Part shown: piece by piece, positions 41,943-50,913 of the stretch
Numbering within the stretch: position 1 is the stretch's first letter
Layout: each line of letters opens with the position of its first letter
Origin: CAVYXF01 sp963772335
Lineage (GTDB): Bacteria; Pseudomonadota; Alphaproteobacteria; Rhizobiales; Rhodomicrobiaceae
Direction: 5' to 3'
NCBI GenBank assembly: GCA_963772335.1
Contig: CAVYXF010000003.1
Coordinates: 62,001 to 126,000 of the forward strand
Length of the DNA stretch: 64,000 nucleotides
Translations under genes and position numbers: made by a program
Notes under the pieces: model-generated
Databases searched by the model: none
What the model saw: the letters and a program-made list of their open reading frames with translations, nothing else
What the model was told of the DNA's origin: nothing

Positions 41943-43391
41943 TCAGCCGCGGATCACGGTGCGAAAATCCTCACCGCCCCGGCGGACGGTCAGGTCCCAG
42001 GCGCGGGCACGCTGGGCTGCCAGCTCCACGAGCTGGCGCACATTACGCACCGCCGTGCCGTTGATCTGCACGATGATGTCGCCCGGTTTCAGGCCGAGCC
42101 GCCGCGCGGTGGAGTAGGCCTTCGTCTCCAGCACCACGACCCCGGTGGTCTCTGACAGCGACAGCTCCTCGGCCACGGCCGGCGAAAGGTTGGCGACGGT
42201 TGCACCGGCAAACGGACTGGCGCCGTCGACCTCGCGCGCATCGCGCGGGGTCAATTCCGGCGCGGTGATCAGGGCGACTTTGACCTGGTGCTTGCGGCCT
42301 TTCTTGAACACCTCGACCTCGGCTTCCTTGCCGACACCCTTTGTGGCAAAGCGATAGAGCGCGGCCTGCGGGTCGCTCACCTCGCGGCCGTCGACGGCGG
42401 TGATGACATCGCCGACCTGGAGCCCGGCCTTCGCCGCCGGACCGTTCTCGGCAAGGCGCACAACCAGTGCGCCAGTCGGCCGTTCGAGACCCAGGGCACC
42501 CGACAGATCGGGCGTCACGGCCTGCAGATCGGCGCCGAGCCAGGGACGCTCCACCTTGCCGCCGCGCAGCGCGGAGTTGACCACCACCCGCACCATGTTC
42601 GACGGGATGGCAAAGCCGATGCCCTGCGAGCCCCCGCTCCGGCTGAAAATCGCGGTGTTGATGCCGGCCAGCGTGCCGTTCATGTCGACCAGCGCGCCGC
42701 CGGAATTGCCGGGATTGATGGCAGCGTCGGTCTGAATGAAGAACTGATAGTCGGAGATGCCGACGCGCGTGCGGGCGAGCGCCGAGACAATACCGCTGGT
42801 CACCGTCTGGCCGACGCCAAAGGGATTGCCGATGGCGAGGACGATGTCGCCGACTTCCAGCGCATCGGAATCGGCAAAAGCGATATACGGGAACTCCTTA
42901 TCCGCGCCCTCGATATGCAGCACGGCAAGGTCGGTGCGCTCATCCTTGAGGATCACCTTCGCCTCGAACTCCCGGCCATCAGCGAGCGCGACCTTGATGT
43001 CGGTCTGTCCCTCGCTTTGCACGACGTGGTTGTTGGTGACCACGACGCCATCGGAGGTCACGATCACACCGGAGCCGAGCGAGTTCTGCAGTCTTTCGCT
43101 GGGCGTGCCGAGCTGGTCGCCGAAGAAGCGGCGGAAGAAGGGATCATCGAGGAAAGGCGAGGTCTGCTGGCGCACCCGCGCGCGGACATAGACGTTGACG
43201 ACCGCAGGCGCGGCCTTCTTGACCACGGAGGAATAGGAATAGGTGAGATCGGCGCGACTGCGGGGGACCGTCTTCTCGAATACGCTCTGCGCGCCGGCCT
43301 GGGAGGGAAACAAACCCACAGCCCCGACGAGCAGGGCGGAAACAATCGCGCCTGCGCCGAATGTGCGCAATCGTGCCCCCATGGCGTCCAT
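41943..43391 (-). CDS. Deg/HtrA-family periplasmic serine protease
   Basis: A 482-residue protease-chaperone for damaged envelope proteins. A signal peptide (IVSALLVGAVGLFPSQAGAQ) is followed by a trypsin-like domain with triad blocks VVVTNNHVV (His), DERTDLAVLH (Asp) and INPGNSGGALV (Ser). Two PDZ domains follow (about residues 280-370 with KAGLQVGDVITAVDG, and 390-480 with RLGLKPGDIIVQING). It lies 48 bases after rplQ on the same strand, a frequent arrangement in alphaproteobacteria, so it may share some transcription with the ribosomal operon. DegP-like or DegQ-like identity cannot be separated here. Confidence 0.93.
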   Translation of the reverse strand: MDAMGARLRTFGAGAIVSALLVGAVGLFPSQAGAQSVFEKTVPRSRADLTYSYSSVVKKAAPAVVNVYVRARVRQQTSPFLDDPFFRRFFGDQLGTPSERLQNSLGSGVIVTSDGVVVTNNHVVQSEGQTDIKVALADGREFEAKVILKDERTDLAVLHIEGADKEFPYIAFADSDALEVGDIVLAIGNPFGVGQTVTSGIVSALARTRVGISDYQFFIQTDAAINPGNSGGALVDMNGTLAGINTAIFSRSGGSQGIGFAIPSNMVRVVVNSALRGGKVERPWLGADLQAVTPDLSGALGLERPTGALVVRLAENGPAAKAGLQVGDVITAVDGREVSDPQAALYRFATKGVGKEAEVEVFKKGRKHQVKVALITAPELTPRDAREVDGASPFAGATVANLSPAVAEELSLSETTGVVVLETKAYSTARRLGLKPGDIIVQINGTAVRNVRQLVELAAQRARAWDLTVRRGGEDFRTVIRG

Positions 43392-43439
43392 CAGTTCGGC
43401 TGATTGACCTTCGCCGCGCCGGCGGCGTCGCCCCGCCGA

Positions 43440-43859
43440 TTACGCCGCAGCGCGGTTCTCCTCGTCCTGCGCGGGGCCGGAATCTTGCCCCTTGGCACTC
43501 TCGTCACGATCGACCAGCTCGATCACCGCAACGGGTGCGCTATCGCCATAGCGGAAGCCGGCCTTCAGCACGCGAGTATAGCCGCCAGCGCGGTCCTTAT
43601 AGCGGGGGCCGAGCGTCTCGAACAGCTTGGCGACCATCGCCTCGTCGCGCACGCGCGAAACTGCCAGCCGCCGGGCATGGAGATCGCCGCGCTTGGCAAG
43701 GGTGATCAGACGCTCCACCACGCCGCGGAGATCCTTGGCCTTGGGGAGCGTGGTGACGATCTGCTCATGCTTGATCAGCGCCGCCGCCATGTTGGCGAAC
43801 AGCGCTTTGCGGTGTTCGGCCGTCCGGTTGAGCTTCCGGCCCGATCTGCGATGGCGCAT
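43440..43859 (-). CDS. rplQ: 50S ribosomal protein L17
   Basis: 139 residues, beginning RHRRSGRKLNRTAEHRKALFAN, the invariant L17 start. It continues through AKDLRGVVERLITLAKRGD and ends with an acidic tail. L17 sits near the exit-tunnel rim of the 50S subunit. It is the last ribosomal gene of the cluster, 46 bases after rpoA. Confidence 0.97.
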   Translation of the reverse strand: MRHRRSGRKLNRTAEHRKALFANMAAALIKHEQIVTTLPKAKDLRGVVERLITLAKRGDLHARRLAVSRVRDEAMVAKLFETLGPRYKDRAGGYTRVLKAGFRYGDSAPVAVIELVDRDESAKGQDSGPAQDEENRAAA

Positions 43860-43905
43860 CTTCCATTCCTCATGTCAGGGGAAGCGGCGGAACGCCGCCT
43901 CGTCC

Positions 43906-44922
43906 TCAATATTGGTCTTCGTAACGCTTGGCCAGTTCCTCGATATTGTCCGGCGGCCAGTTCGGCACTTCCATGCCGAGGTGCAGGCCCATGCCGGCGA
44001 GGACTTCCTTGATCTCGTTCAGCGACTTGCGGCCGAAATTCGGGGTGCGCAGCATCTCCGCCTCGGTCTTCTGGATGAGGTCGCCGATATAAACGATGTT
44101 GTCGTTCTTCAGGCAGTTCGCCGAGCGCACCGACAGCTCCAGCTCGTCCACCTTCTTGAGGAGGGCGGCGTTGAACTCCAACTCCGGCGTGCGCTCCTCG
44201 CGGACTTCCTTCCGGGGCTCCTCGAAATTCACGAAGATCGAGAGCTGGTCCTGCAGGATGCGGGCGGCGAGCGCCACGGAATCCTCGGGGTTGATCGAGC
44301 CGTCGGTCTCGATCTCCATCTGTAACTTGTCATAGTCGAGGATCTGGCCTTCGCGGGTGTTGGAGACGCGGTAGGAGACCTTCTTCACCGGGCTGTAGAG
44401 GCTGTCGACCGGGATCAGGCCGATCGGGGCGTCTTCCGGGCGGTTGCGCTCAGCCGGGACATAGCCCTTGCCGAGCGAGGCGGTGAACTCCATGCGGATC
44501 GAGGCGCCCTCGTCCAGCGTGCAGATCACATGGTTCGGATTGAGGATCTCCACGTCCGGACCGGCCTCGATGTCGCGCGCAGTGGCGACGCCTGGGCCTT
44601 CCTTCTTCAGGACCATGCGCTTGGGTCCATCCGAATGGATGCGAAGCGAAATCTCCTTGATGTTGAGGACGACGTCGGTCACGTCCTCACGCACGCCAGG
44701 GATAGAGGAAAATTCATGCAGCACGCCGTCGATGTGAACCGTGTTCACCGCGGCGCCCTGCAGCGAGGAGAGCAGCACCCGGCGTAGCGCATTGCCGAGC
44801 GTCAGGCCGAAGCCGCGCTCCAGGGGCTCTGCGACAATCGTGCCGAGGCGTTTTGAATCCCGCCCAGACGATACATTCAGCTTGGCGGGCTTGATCAGGT
44901 CTTGCCAGTTCTTTTGCAGCAC
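43906..44922 (-). CDS. rpoA: DNA-directed RNA polymerase subunit alpha
   Basis: 338 residues. The N-terminal domain dimerises and holds beta/beta-prime (TIVAEPLERGFGLTLGNALRRVLLSS split across the start). The C-terminal domain contacts DNA and activators (LELSVRSANCLKNDNIVYIGDL, RTPNFGRKSLNEIKEVLAGMGL). The start is GTG at 44922 (VLQKNWQDLIKP), with GAGG five bases upstream; a longer frame extends upstream but is not used. The gene sits between rpsK and rplQ as in other bacteria. Confidence 0.97.
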   Translation of the reverse strand: MLQKNWQDLIKPAKLNVSSGRDSKRLGTIVAEPLERGFGLTLGNALRRVLLSSLQGAAVNTVHIDGVLHEFSSIPGVREDVTDVVLNIKEISLRIHSDGPKRMVLKKEGPGVATARDIEAGPDVEILNPNHVICTLDEGASIRMEFTASLGKGYVPAERNRPEDAPIGLIPVDSLYSPVKKVSYRVSNTREGQILDYDKLQMEIETDGSINPEDSVALAARILQDQLSIFVNFEEPRKEVREERTPELEFNAALLKKVDELELSVRSANCLKNDNIVYIGDLIQKTEAEMLRTPNFGRKSLNEIKEVLAGMGLHLGMEVPNWPPDNIEELAKRYEDQY

Positions 44923-45022
44923 GGAAACCTCGTTGCTGTATGAATGAGCACCGGCGTCGGCCGGTGCTTGGGTATTTCGAAAATTGCGGCCCTTTTCGGA
45001 GCCTCCGCCCATCGGCGGCGTA

Positions 45023-45412
45023 TCACACGCGTCGGCGTTTTCTTGGGCGGCAGCCATTGTGTGGAATGGGGGTCACATCGGTGATCGCCACCACCTGAAG
45101 CCCACAGGACTGAAGCGCACGCAGCGCAGATTCCCGTCCCGAGCCGGGGCCAGAAACCTCGACCTCGATGGTCTTCATGCCATGCTCCATTGCCTTGCGG
45201 CCCGCATCCTCTGCGGCCATCTGCGCGGCATAGGGGGTGGATTTGCGAGAGCCTTTAAAGCCCTTCGTCCCGGCGGAAGACCAGGAAATCGTGTTCCCCT
45301 GCGCGTCGGTAATGGTGATCATGGTGTTGTTGAAAGACGCATTCACATGGGCAACGCCCGATGTGATGTTCTTTTTTTCGCGCCGGCGAACGCGGGTCTT
45401 GTCTTTAGCCAT
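45023..45412 (-). CDS. rpsK: 30S ribosomal protein S11
   Basis: 129 residues with the S11 landmarks ITSGVAHVNASFNNTMITIT, SAGTKGFKGSRKSTPYAAQ and the end PIPHNGCRPRKRRRV. It belongs to the 30S platform. The long VSGPGSGRESALRAL segment is complete. It is 48 bases after rpsM and 100 bases before rpoA. Confidence 0.97.
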   Translation of the reverse strand: MAKDKTRVRRREKKNITSGVAHVNASFNNTMITITDAQGNTISWSSAGTKGFKGSRKSTPYAAQMAAEDAGRKAMEHGMKTIEVEVSGPGSGRESALRALQSCGLQVVAITDVTPIPHNGCRPRKRRRV

Positions 45413-45460
45413 TTAGTTCAAATCCTCAAAAGATCAACCGCCGAACGCGGCTGCCCTCTC

Positions 45461-45829
45461 CTATTTCTTCTTACCCGCAATCGGCTTAGCCGGACCTTTG
45501 CGCGTGCGCGCATTGGTGTGCGTGCGCTGACCGTGCACCGGCAGGCCGCGACGATGGCGCAGGCCGCGATAGCAGCCCAGATCCATGAGGCGCTTGATAT
45601 TCATTGCCACGTCACGGCGCAGGTCGCCTTCGACCATATATTCCCGGTCGATAGTCTCGCGGATCTGCAGCACCTCTGCGTCCGAGAGCTGGTTAACGCG
45701 GCGCTCCGGCGGAATACTGGTCTTGGCGCAAATGTCCGCGGCAAGCTTCGGGCCGATGCCGTGAATATAGCGTAGCGCGACATCAACGCGCTTATTGGAT
45801 GGGATGTTCACACCGGCAATACGGGCCAC
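45461..45829 (-). CDS. rpsM: 30S ribosomal protein S13
   Basis: 122 residues. ARIAGVNIPSNKRVDVALRY at the start, GCYRGLRHRRGLPVHGQRTH and the basic end TRKGPAKPIAGKKK are typical. It lies in the 30S head and bridges to 50S. The start codon is GTG at 45829. It is the first gene after a 180-base gap that contains its own promoter. rpsD, which joins this operon in enterobacteria, is absent. Confidence 0.97.
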   Translation of the reverse strand: MARIAGVNIPSNKRVDVALRYIHGIGPKLAADICAKTSIPPERRVNQLSDAEVLQIRETIDREYMVEGDLRRDVAMNIKRLMDLGCYRGLRHRRGLPVHGQRTHTNARTRKGPAKPIAGKKK

Positions 45830-45973
45830 GGCTCTCTTCTCCTACGGTGCGCGCGCTTTCAATAGCTGCTCCGCACAATTTCTTCCACGCAATGAAACTA
45901 TCTTCGTAAATAAAGCGAGCCCGCATGACCTGGGATTCGGGCGCAACTCGACCGTTTCTCTGGAGGAAACGGT

Positions 45974-46002
45974 ATTTAGCGAAAAACCGCTCGTCCCGTC
46001 AA
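45974..46002 (-). promoter_or_regulatory. housekeeping-type promoter for rpsM-rpsK-rpoA-rplQ
   Basis: Reading leftwards, TTGACG (46002-45997), a 17-base spacer and CTAAAT (45979-45974) form a good sigma-70-type promoter just after the adk stop. A hairpin with a 7-bp stem (CCGTTTC/GAAACGG, about 45950-45971) lies near the start point in the leader and could serve feedback control. A start point near 45967 gives a leader of about 140 bases. Confidence 0.6.
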
Positions 46003-46009
46003 CCTCCCG

Positions 46010-46681
46010 TCACGAACTTTCAGCAGCTTCAAGACTGCCAAGCACATTATCCATCTCCCGCGAGACTTCCTCGATCGGGAGCTCGCCGTCGATCATCGCC
46101 ACCTTGCCACGCTTTTGATAGTAATCGATCAGCGTCGCGGTCTGCTCGTGATAGGTTTTCAGCCTGTGCTTCACCGTCTCGGCATTGTCGTCGGCGCGGC
46201 GTTTGAACTCATGGCCGCCGCATTTGTCGCACACGCCAGCCTGAGCCGGGCGCTTGAAAATATCATGATAGCCTTCGCCGCAGGTAGTGCAGGTGAAACG
46301 GCCGGCGATGCGCTCCACGAGTTTTTCATCATCCACCTGAATGACGATTACCGCGTCGATGCGGCTGCCTTTCTCCGCGAGCTTCTTATCGAGGGCTTCG
46401 GCCTGCTCAACGGTGCGGGGGAAGCCGTCGAGAATTACGCCTTTGGCGCCGCCGAGGCTATCGATATGCTCGAATACGACCTCGACCACCACGCTATCGG
46501 GGACCAGCGCGCCCTGATCCATGAAGGCTTTGGCCTTCTGGCCGACGGCGGTTCCGCGCGCGACCGCCGAACGCAGCATATCGCCCGAGGACAATTGCCT
46601 GAGGCCGACCTTCTGCTCCAGATATTTGGCCTGTGTTCCCTTCCCTGCCCCTGGCGGACCGAGCAAAATCACATTCGTCAT
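46010..46681 (-). CDS. adk: adenylate kinase
   Basis: Balances AMP, ADP and ATP. 223 residues of the long form, with the P-loop NVILLGPPGAGKGTQAKYL, LSSGDMLRSAV, VILDGFPRTVEQ and a LID domain. The LID carries four cysteines (CTTCGEGYHD and CDKCGG), so it probably binds zinc, unlike the enterobacterial enzyme. The start overlaps the secY stop by four bases (ATGA). Confidence 0.96.
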   Translation of the reverse strand: MTNVILLGPPGAGKGTQAKYLEQKVGLRQLSSGDMLRSAVARGTAVGQKAKAFMDQGALVPDSVVVEVVFEHIDSLGGAKGVILDGFPRTVEQAEALDKKLAEKGSRIDAVIVIQVDDEKLVERIAGRFTCTTCGEGYHDIFKRPAQAGVCDKCGGHEFKRRADDNAETVKHRLKTYHEQTATLIDYYQKRGKVAMIDGELPIEEVSREMDNVLGSLEAAESS

Positions 46682-48009
46682 CGCCTACCTCCCCTAAGCT
46701 TGGCCTTCTTGATGAGACCTTCATATTGGTGGGCGAGCAAGTGACTTTGGATCTGCGCCACGGTATCCATCGTCACGCTGACGACGATGAGGAGCGAGGT
46801 GCCGCCGAAATAGAACGGCAGCCCGGCATAGGCGATCAGGATTTCCGGCAACACGCACACTGCTGCCAAATAGGCCGCGCCGACCACGGTGATGCGCGTC
46901 AGCACATAATCGATATATTCCGCCGTGCGCTGGCCCGGCCGGATGCCGGGAATAAAGCCGTTATACTTCTTGAGATTGTCCGCCGTCTCCTGCGGGTTAA
47001 AAACCAGCGCGGTGTAGAAGAAGGCGAAGAACACGATACCGGCAATATAAAGCAAGATATGCAGCGGCTGGCCCTGGCCCAGCAGCGCCGTGACCGTGGT
47101 CAGGAACTCTGGGCCGCGCCCGGCGCTGAAATTGGCAATGGTGATCGGCACCAAGAGCAGCGAGGAGGCAAAGATCGGCGGGATGACGCCGGCCGAGTTG
47201 AGCTTCAGCGGCAGGTGCGATGAGTCGCCCTGGAACATCTTGTTGCCGATCTGGCGCTTGGGATATTGCACCAGGAGGCGACGCTGCGCCCGCTCCATAA
47301 ATACGATGAAGGCGATGACCAAGAGCGCGCCGATGAACAGCGCGATGATCAGGCCCGCCGACATGGCGCCCTGGCGGCTCAACTCCAGCATGCCGACGAT
47401 GGCATGCGGGAGATTGGCGACAATACCGGCAAAGATAATCAGCGAAATGCCGTTGCCGACGCCGCGCGCCGTGATCTGCTCGCCGAGCCACATCAGGAAG
47501 ACGGTGCCGCCGACCAGGGTGATCACCGCCGTCAGCCGGAAGAACAAGCCGGGCTCCATCACCACACTGCTTGTGGCTTCAAGCCCGACGGCGATGGCAT
47601 AGGCCTGGACCGCAGCCAGCAGCACGGTGCCGTAGCGCGTATATTGGTTGATCTGCTTGCGCCCTGACTCACCTTCCTTCTTCAGCGCCTCTAAATGCGG
47701 CGAGACGGAGGTCAACAGCTGCACGATGATGGAGGCCGAGATATAGGGCATGATATTCAGGGCGAAGATCGCCATGCGGCCGACGGCGCCGCCGGCGAAC
47801 ATGTTGAACACGCCCAGAATGCCGGACTGGTTCTGTTTGACGAGCTCGGCAAGCGCTTCCGGATTAATACCGGGGAGCGGGATATAAGTGCCCAGCCGAT
47901 AGACGAGCAGCGCCCCCAGCGTGAACCAGAGGCGTCTCTTCAGCTCATCCGCTTTTGCGAAAGCAGAAAAGTTCAGGTTCGCAACGAGCTGCTCTGCGGC
48001 AGAAACCAT
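46678..48009 (-). CDS. secY: Sec translocase channel subunit SecY
   Basis: 443 residues with ten membrane helices, the pore of the general secretion pathway. Landmarks are YRLGTYIPLPGINPEAL, the plug-region MFAGGAVGRMAIFALNIMPY, SASIIVQLLTSV and GGTSLLIVVSVTMDTVAQI. The ATG at 48009 (VSAAEQLVANLNFSAF) is the usual alphaproteobacterial start; the longer open frame is rejected. It lies between rplO and adk as in other spc operons. Confidence 0.96.
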   Translation of the reverse strand: MVSAAEQLVANLNFSAFAKADELKRRLWFTLGALLVYRLGTYIPLPGINPEALAELVKQNQSGILGVFNMFAGGAVGRMAIFALNIMPYISASIIVQLLTSVSPHLEALKKEGESGRKQINQYTRYGTVLLAAVQAYAIAVGLEATSSVVMEPGLFFRLTAVITLVGGTVFLMWLGEQITARGVGNGISLIIFAGIVANLPHAIVGMLELSRQGAMSAGLIIALFIGALLVIAFIVFMERAQRRLLVQYPKRQIGNKMFQGDSSHLPLKLNSAGVIPPIFASSLLLVPITIANFSAGRGPEFLTTVTALLGQGQPLHILLYIAGIVFFAFFYTALVFNPQETADNLKKYNGFIPGIRPGQRTAEYIDYVLTRITVVGAAYLAAVCVLPEILIAYAGLPFYFGGTSLLIVVSVTMDTVAQIQSHLLAHQYEGLIKKAKLRGGRR

Positions 48010-48142
48010 CCGTAAAACTCCAATCCCGGAGATGCGGGTCGCATCCCCTATGGCTACCCCCCGGAATGAGCTCGCGCGCGGCAGCCTCCAGCGCTTCTCA
48101 AACGGCTGGACCGCTGCGCCATGCGCCCTTGCCCCGGCCAGC

Positions 48143-48673
48143 CTATTCTGCGGCGGCGGTTCCCTTCTTCTTGGACGTCTTGGCGCGGCGCTCGGTCTCG
48201 TCCGTCTCCTTGACAACGCGCAGCATCTTCAGCGATCCGCCCGCCGCCTCGACAGCTTTGACAGCGCTTGCGGTCGCGCCGGCCACTTCGAGCTGCAGCT
48301 TGGCCTTCAGCTCGCCATTGCCGAGTACGCGCACGCCGTCACGGGCGCGCCGGATCACCCCGGCCGCAACCAGCACCTCGGCGGTAATCGGCGCGGCGCT
48401 GTCGAGCTTGCCGGCATCGACCGCTTCCTGCAGCTTGCCGAGATTGGTCTCGGTGAACTTCAGCCGCAGCGGGTTGTTGAAGCCGCGCTTAGGTAGCCGC
48501 ATGTGGATCGGGTTCTGGCCGCCTTCAAAACCCTTGATGGCGACGCCCGAACGCGATTTCTGGCCCTTCACCCCGCGGCCGGCGGTCTTGCCCGAGCCCG
48601 AGCCGATGCCGCGGCCCACGCGTTTGCGGGCCTTTATGGCGCCCGCCTTGTCCTTCAGATCGTTGAGCTGCAT
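48143..48673 (-). CDS. rplO: 50S ribosomal protein L15
   Basis: 176 residues, a little longer than usual. The start MQLNDLKDKAGAIKARKRVG and the glycine-rich GRGIGSGSGKTAGRGVKGQK are typical L15. The tail after RVVKETDET is Ala/Lys-rich (AKTSKKKGTAAAE), a common alphaproteobacterial extension. Assembles late into the 50S subunit. Confidence 0.96.
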   Translation of the reverse strand: MQLNDLKDKAGAIKARKRVGRGIGSGSGKTAGRGVKGQKSRSGVAIKGFEGGQNPIHMRLPKRGFNNPLRLKFTETNLGKLQEAVDAGKLDSAAPITAEVLVAAGVIRRARDGVRVLGNGELKAKLQLEVAGATASAVKAVEAAGGSLKMLRVVKETDETERRAKTSKKKGTAAAE

Positions 48674-48711
48674 CTCTTGTCCCGCGCCGCTGGATTTCTG
48701 TGGTGGCGGCG

Positions 48712-48918
48712 TTATTCCGCGACCACGCGCACCAGGTGCTTAACTTTGTTGATCATTCCACGCACGGCCGGATTGTCCGGCACCTCGCGGCGGCGGTGCA
48801 TCTTGTTCAGCCCAAGACCGATCAGCGTCTGCCGCTGGTGGTCCGGGCAGCGGATCGGCGATCCGATCTGTTCGATGACCAGCGTGGCGCCGGCCGATTT
48901 CGTCTTCGCAGCCATCAT
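48712..48918 (-). CDS. rpmD: 50S ribosomal protein L30
   Basis: 68 residues. TLVIEQIGSPIRCPDHQRQTL and GLNKMHRRREVPDNPAVRGM are the family blocks. Two ATGs three bases apart (48918 and 48915) leave the first residue open. It lies between rpsE and rplO. Confidence 0.95.
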   Translation of the reverse strand: MMAAKTKSAGATLVIEQIGSPIRCPDHQRQTLIGLGLNKMHRRREVPDNPAVRGMINKVKHLVRVVAE

Positions 48919-48936
48919 CCTGCTCCCAGCCAGCTC

Positions 48937-49503
48937 TTAAGCGTCCGATGTAGCCGCAGCGCCCTCGGCACCATCACGGCGGCGGGCGACGATCTCGGAG
49001 ACCTTCTTGCTGCGGCGGGCCGCAACATTGCGCGGGCTTTCCTCGCGGCGCAGCGCCGCGAAGGTCGCGCGAACCATGTTATAGGGGTTTGACGTGCCAA
49101 GCGACTTGGCCACCACATCCTGGATGCCCAGCGTCTCGAACACGGCGCGCATCGGGCCGCCCGCGATGATGCCGGTGCCCGGAGGCGCCGCGCGCAGGAC
49201 GACGCGGCCCGCGCCATGCTGGCCAGTCACATCGTGATGCAGGGTGCGGCCTTCGCGCAGCGGCACCTTCACCAGGGTCCGCTTGGCGGATTCGGTCGCC
49301 TTACGGATAGCCTCGGGCACTTCGCGCGCCTTACCATGGCCAAAGCCGACCCGGCCCTTCTGATCGCCCACGACCACCAGCGCCGCGAAACCGAAGCGCC
49401 GGCCGCCCTTGACGACCTTCGCCACGCGGTTGATGTGAACGAGCTTGTCGACGAATTCGCTGTCGCGCTCTTCGCGATCCCGTTCGCGCGGTCCTCGTGC
49501 CAC
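48937..49503 (-). CDS. rpsE: 30S ribosomal protein S5
   Basis: 188 residues. VDKLVHINRVAKVVKGGRRF, VVVGDQKGRVGFGHGKAREV and GIIAGGPMRAVFETLGIQDV are S5 landmarks; the residues of this region help set decoding accuracy. A GTG start at 49503 is used. An Ala-rich tail follows the domain. Located between rplR and rpmD. Confidence 0.96.
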   Translation of the reverse strand: MARGPRERDREERDSEFVDKLVHINRVAKVVKGGRRFGFAALVVVGDQKGRVGFGHGKAREVPEAIRKATESAKRTLVKVPLREGRTLHHDVTGQHGAGRVVLRAAPPGTGIIAGGPMRAVFETLGIQDVVAKSLGTSNPYNMVRATFAALRREESPRNVAARRSKKVSEIVARRRDGAEGAAATSDA

Positions 49504-49540
49504 TGGAATTCCTTTCGTCTGCCTTAAATGACCATTGTTG

Positions 49541-49903
49541 TCAGAAACTCAAGCCGCTTTCACGGGCGGCATCGGCGAGCGCCTTAACGCGGCCGTGATA
49601 GATATAACCGCCGCGATCGAACACGACCTGCGTCACACCCGCGGCGAGCGCCCGCTGTGCCAGCACCTTGCCGACCTCGGCCGCCGCATTGGCGTCAGCC
49701 CCGGTCTTGAGATGGCCGCGCAGCTCCTTGTCGATCGAGGAGGCAGAGGCGACCGTCTTGCCTTCGACATCGTCGATCACCTGCGCATAGATATGCTTGG
49801 ACGAGCGGAACACCGAAAGCCGCGGCCGTCCATTGGCAGCCCTGCGCACCGATTTGCGCACCCGTGCCTTTCTGCGTGTAAAGCCCGTGTCTGTGGCGCC
49901 CAT
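49541..49903 (-). CDS. rplR: 50S ribosomal protein L18
   Basis: 120 residues that bind 5S rRNA. RRKARVRKSVRRAANGRPRL, FRSSKHIYAQVIDD and FDRGGYIYHGRVKALADAAR are diagnostic. The ATG at 49903 gives the normal length; an upstream frame extension of 17 residues runs into the rplF end region and is rejected. Confidence 0.96.
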   Translation of the reverse strand: MGATDTGFTRRKARVRKSVRRAANGRPRLSVFRSSKHIYAQVIDDVEGKTVASASSIDKELRGHLKTGADANAAAEVGKVLAQRALAAGVTQVVFDRGGYIYHGRVKALADAARESGLSF

Positions 49904-49916
49904 CGCCTCGTCTCCA

Positions 49917-50450
49917 CTACTTCTTCTTGCCTTCCTTGCGGAAGATGAATTCACCTGCGTATTTCACGCCCTTGCCCTTATAGGGCTCGGGGCCACGGTA
50001 GCGCCGGATCTCGGCGGCCACCTGCCCGACCTTCTCCTTGGAGATGCCGGAGACCGTGATTTCGGTCGGCTTGGGTACCACGATCTGAATGCCGTCCGGG
50101 ATTGGATACATGATGTCGTGACTGTAGCCGAGCTGGAGCTGCAGCTCCTTGCCCTTCAAAGCCGCGCGATAGCCGACGCCGCTGATCTCAAGCGTCTTGG
50201 AGAAGCCGTTCGAGACGCCCCTGACCATATTGTCGACCAGCGAGCGCGACATGCCCCACATCGCACGGGCGCGCTTGAATTCATCGCGCGGCGCGACCTC
50301 GACACCCTCTTCGCCCATTTTCACGGTCACATCATCGATCAGTGTCAGCGACAGCTCGCCCTTCGGCCCCTTCACGCTGACCTTCTGTCCCTCGACGTTG
50401 GCCGTCACGCCCTTCGGCAGCGGGACCGGCTTCTTGCCAATTCTGGACAT
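49917..50450 (-). CDS. rplF: 50S ribosomal protein L6
   Basis: 177 residues with the two L6 repeats. The start is SRIGKKPVPLPKGVTANVEG, the middle MVRGVSNGFSKTLEISGVGY and the end RGPEPYKGKGVKYAGEFIFR-KEGKKK. It sits near the factor-binding centre of 50S. It lies between rpsH and rplR. Confidence 0.97.
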   Translation of the reverse strand: MSRIGKKPVPLPKGVTANVEGQKVSVKGPKGELSLTLIDDVTVKMGEEGVEVAPRDEFKRARAMWGMSRSLVDNMVRGVSNGFSKTLEISGVGYRAALKGKELQLQLGYSHDIMYPIPDGIQIVVPKPTEITVSGISKEKVGQVAAEIRRYRGPEPYKGKGVKYAGEFIFRKEGKKK

Positions 50451-50504
50451 CTCTCATATGCCTTTCATTCGACTTAAAGGCCGCGGGCGCGCACCCGTCT
50501 CGCC

Positions 50505-50903
50505 TTAGAATACGCTGCAGAGCACCTCGCCGCCGACATTCTCACGGCGCGCCTGGCTGTCCGACATCACGCCCTTGGGAGTCGACAGGATGGCGACGCC
50601 CAGCCCGTTGGCGATGGTCGGAATCTCCTTCACCGAGGAATAGACACGCCGGCCTGGCGAGGAAATCCGCTTGATCTCCCTGATCACCGGATGGCCGTCG
50701 AAATATTTCAGCTCGATCTCGATCTCGGACTTGCCGTCATTGTAATCGACGCGGGCGAAACCACGAATAAAGCCCTCTTCCTGCAGCACTTCGAGCACGC
50801 GCTCGCGCAGCTTGGAGGCCGGCGTCGAGACTTTCGGACGGCTGCGCATCTGCGCATTCCGGATCCGGGTCAGCATATCCCCCAATGGATCGGATATCGT
50901 CAT
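50505..50903 (-). CDS. rpsH: 30S ribosomal protein S8
   Basis: 132 residues: ISDPLGDMLTRIRNAQMRSR, the SSPGRRVYSSVKEIPTIANG block and the end GVMSDSQARRENVGGEVLCS. S8 binds 16S rRNA early and in enterobacteria also represses the spc operon; repression here is not visible from sequence. Located between rpsN and rplF. Confidence 0.97.
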   Translation of the reverse strand: MTISDPLGDMLTRIRNAQMRSRPKVSTPASKLRERVLEVLQEEGFIRGFARVDYNDGKSEIEIELKYFDGHPVIREIKRISSPGRRVYSSVKEIPTIANGLGVAILSTPKGVMSDSQARRENVGGEVLCSVF

Positions 50904-50913
50904 CTTGGAACCC

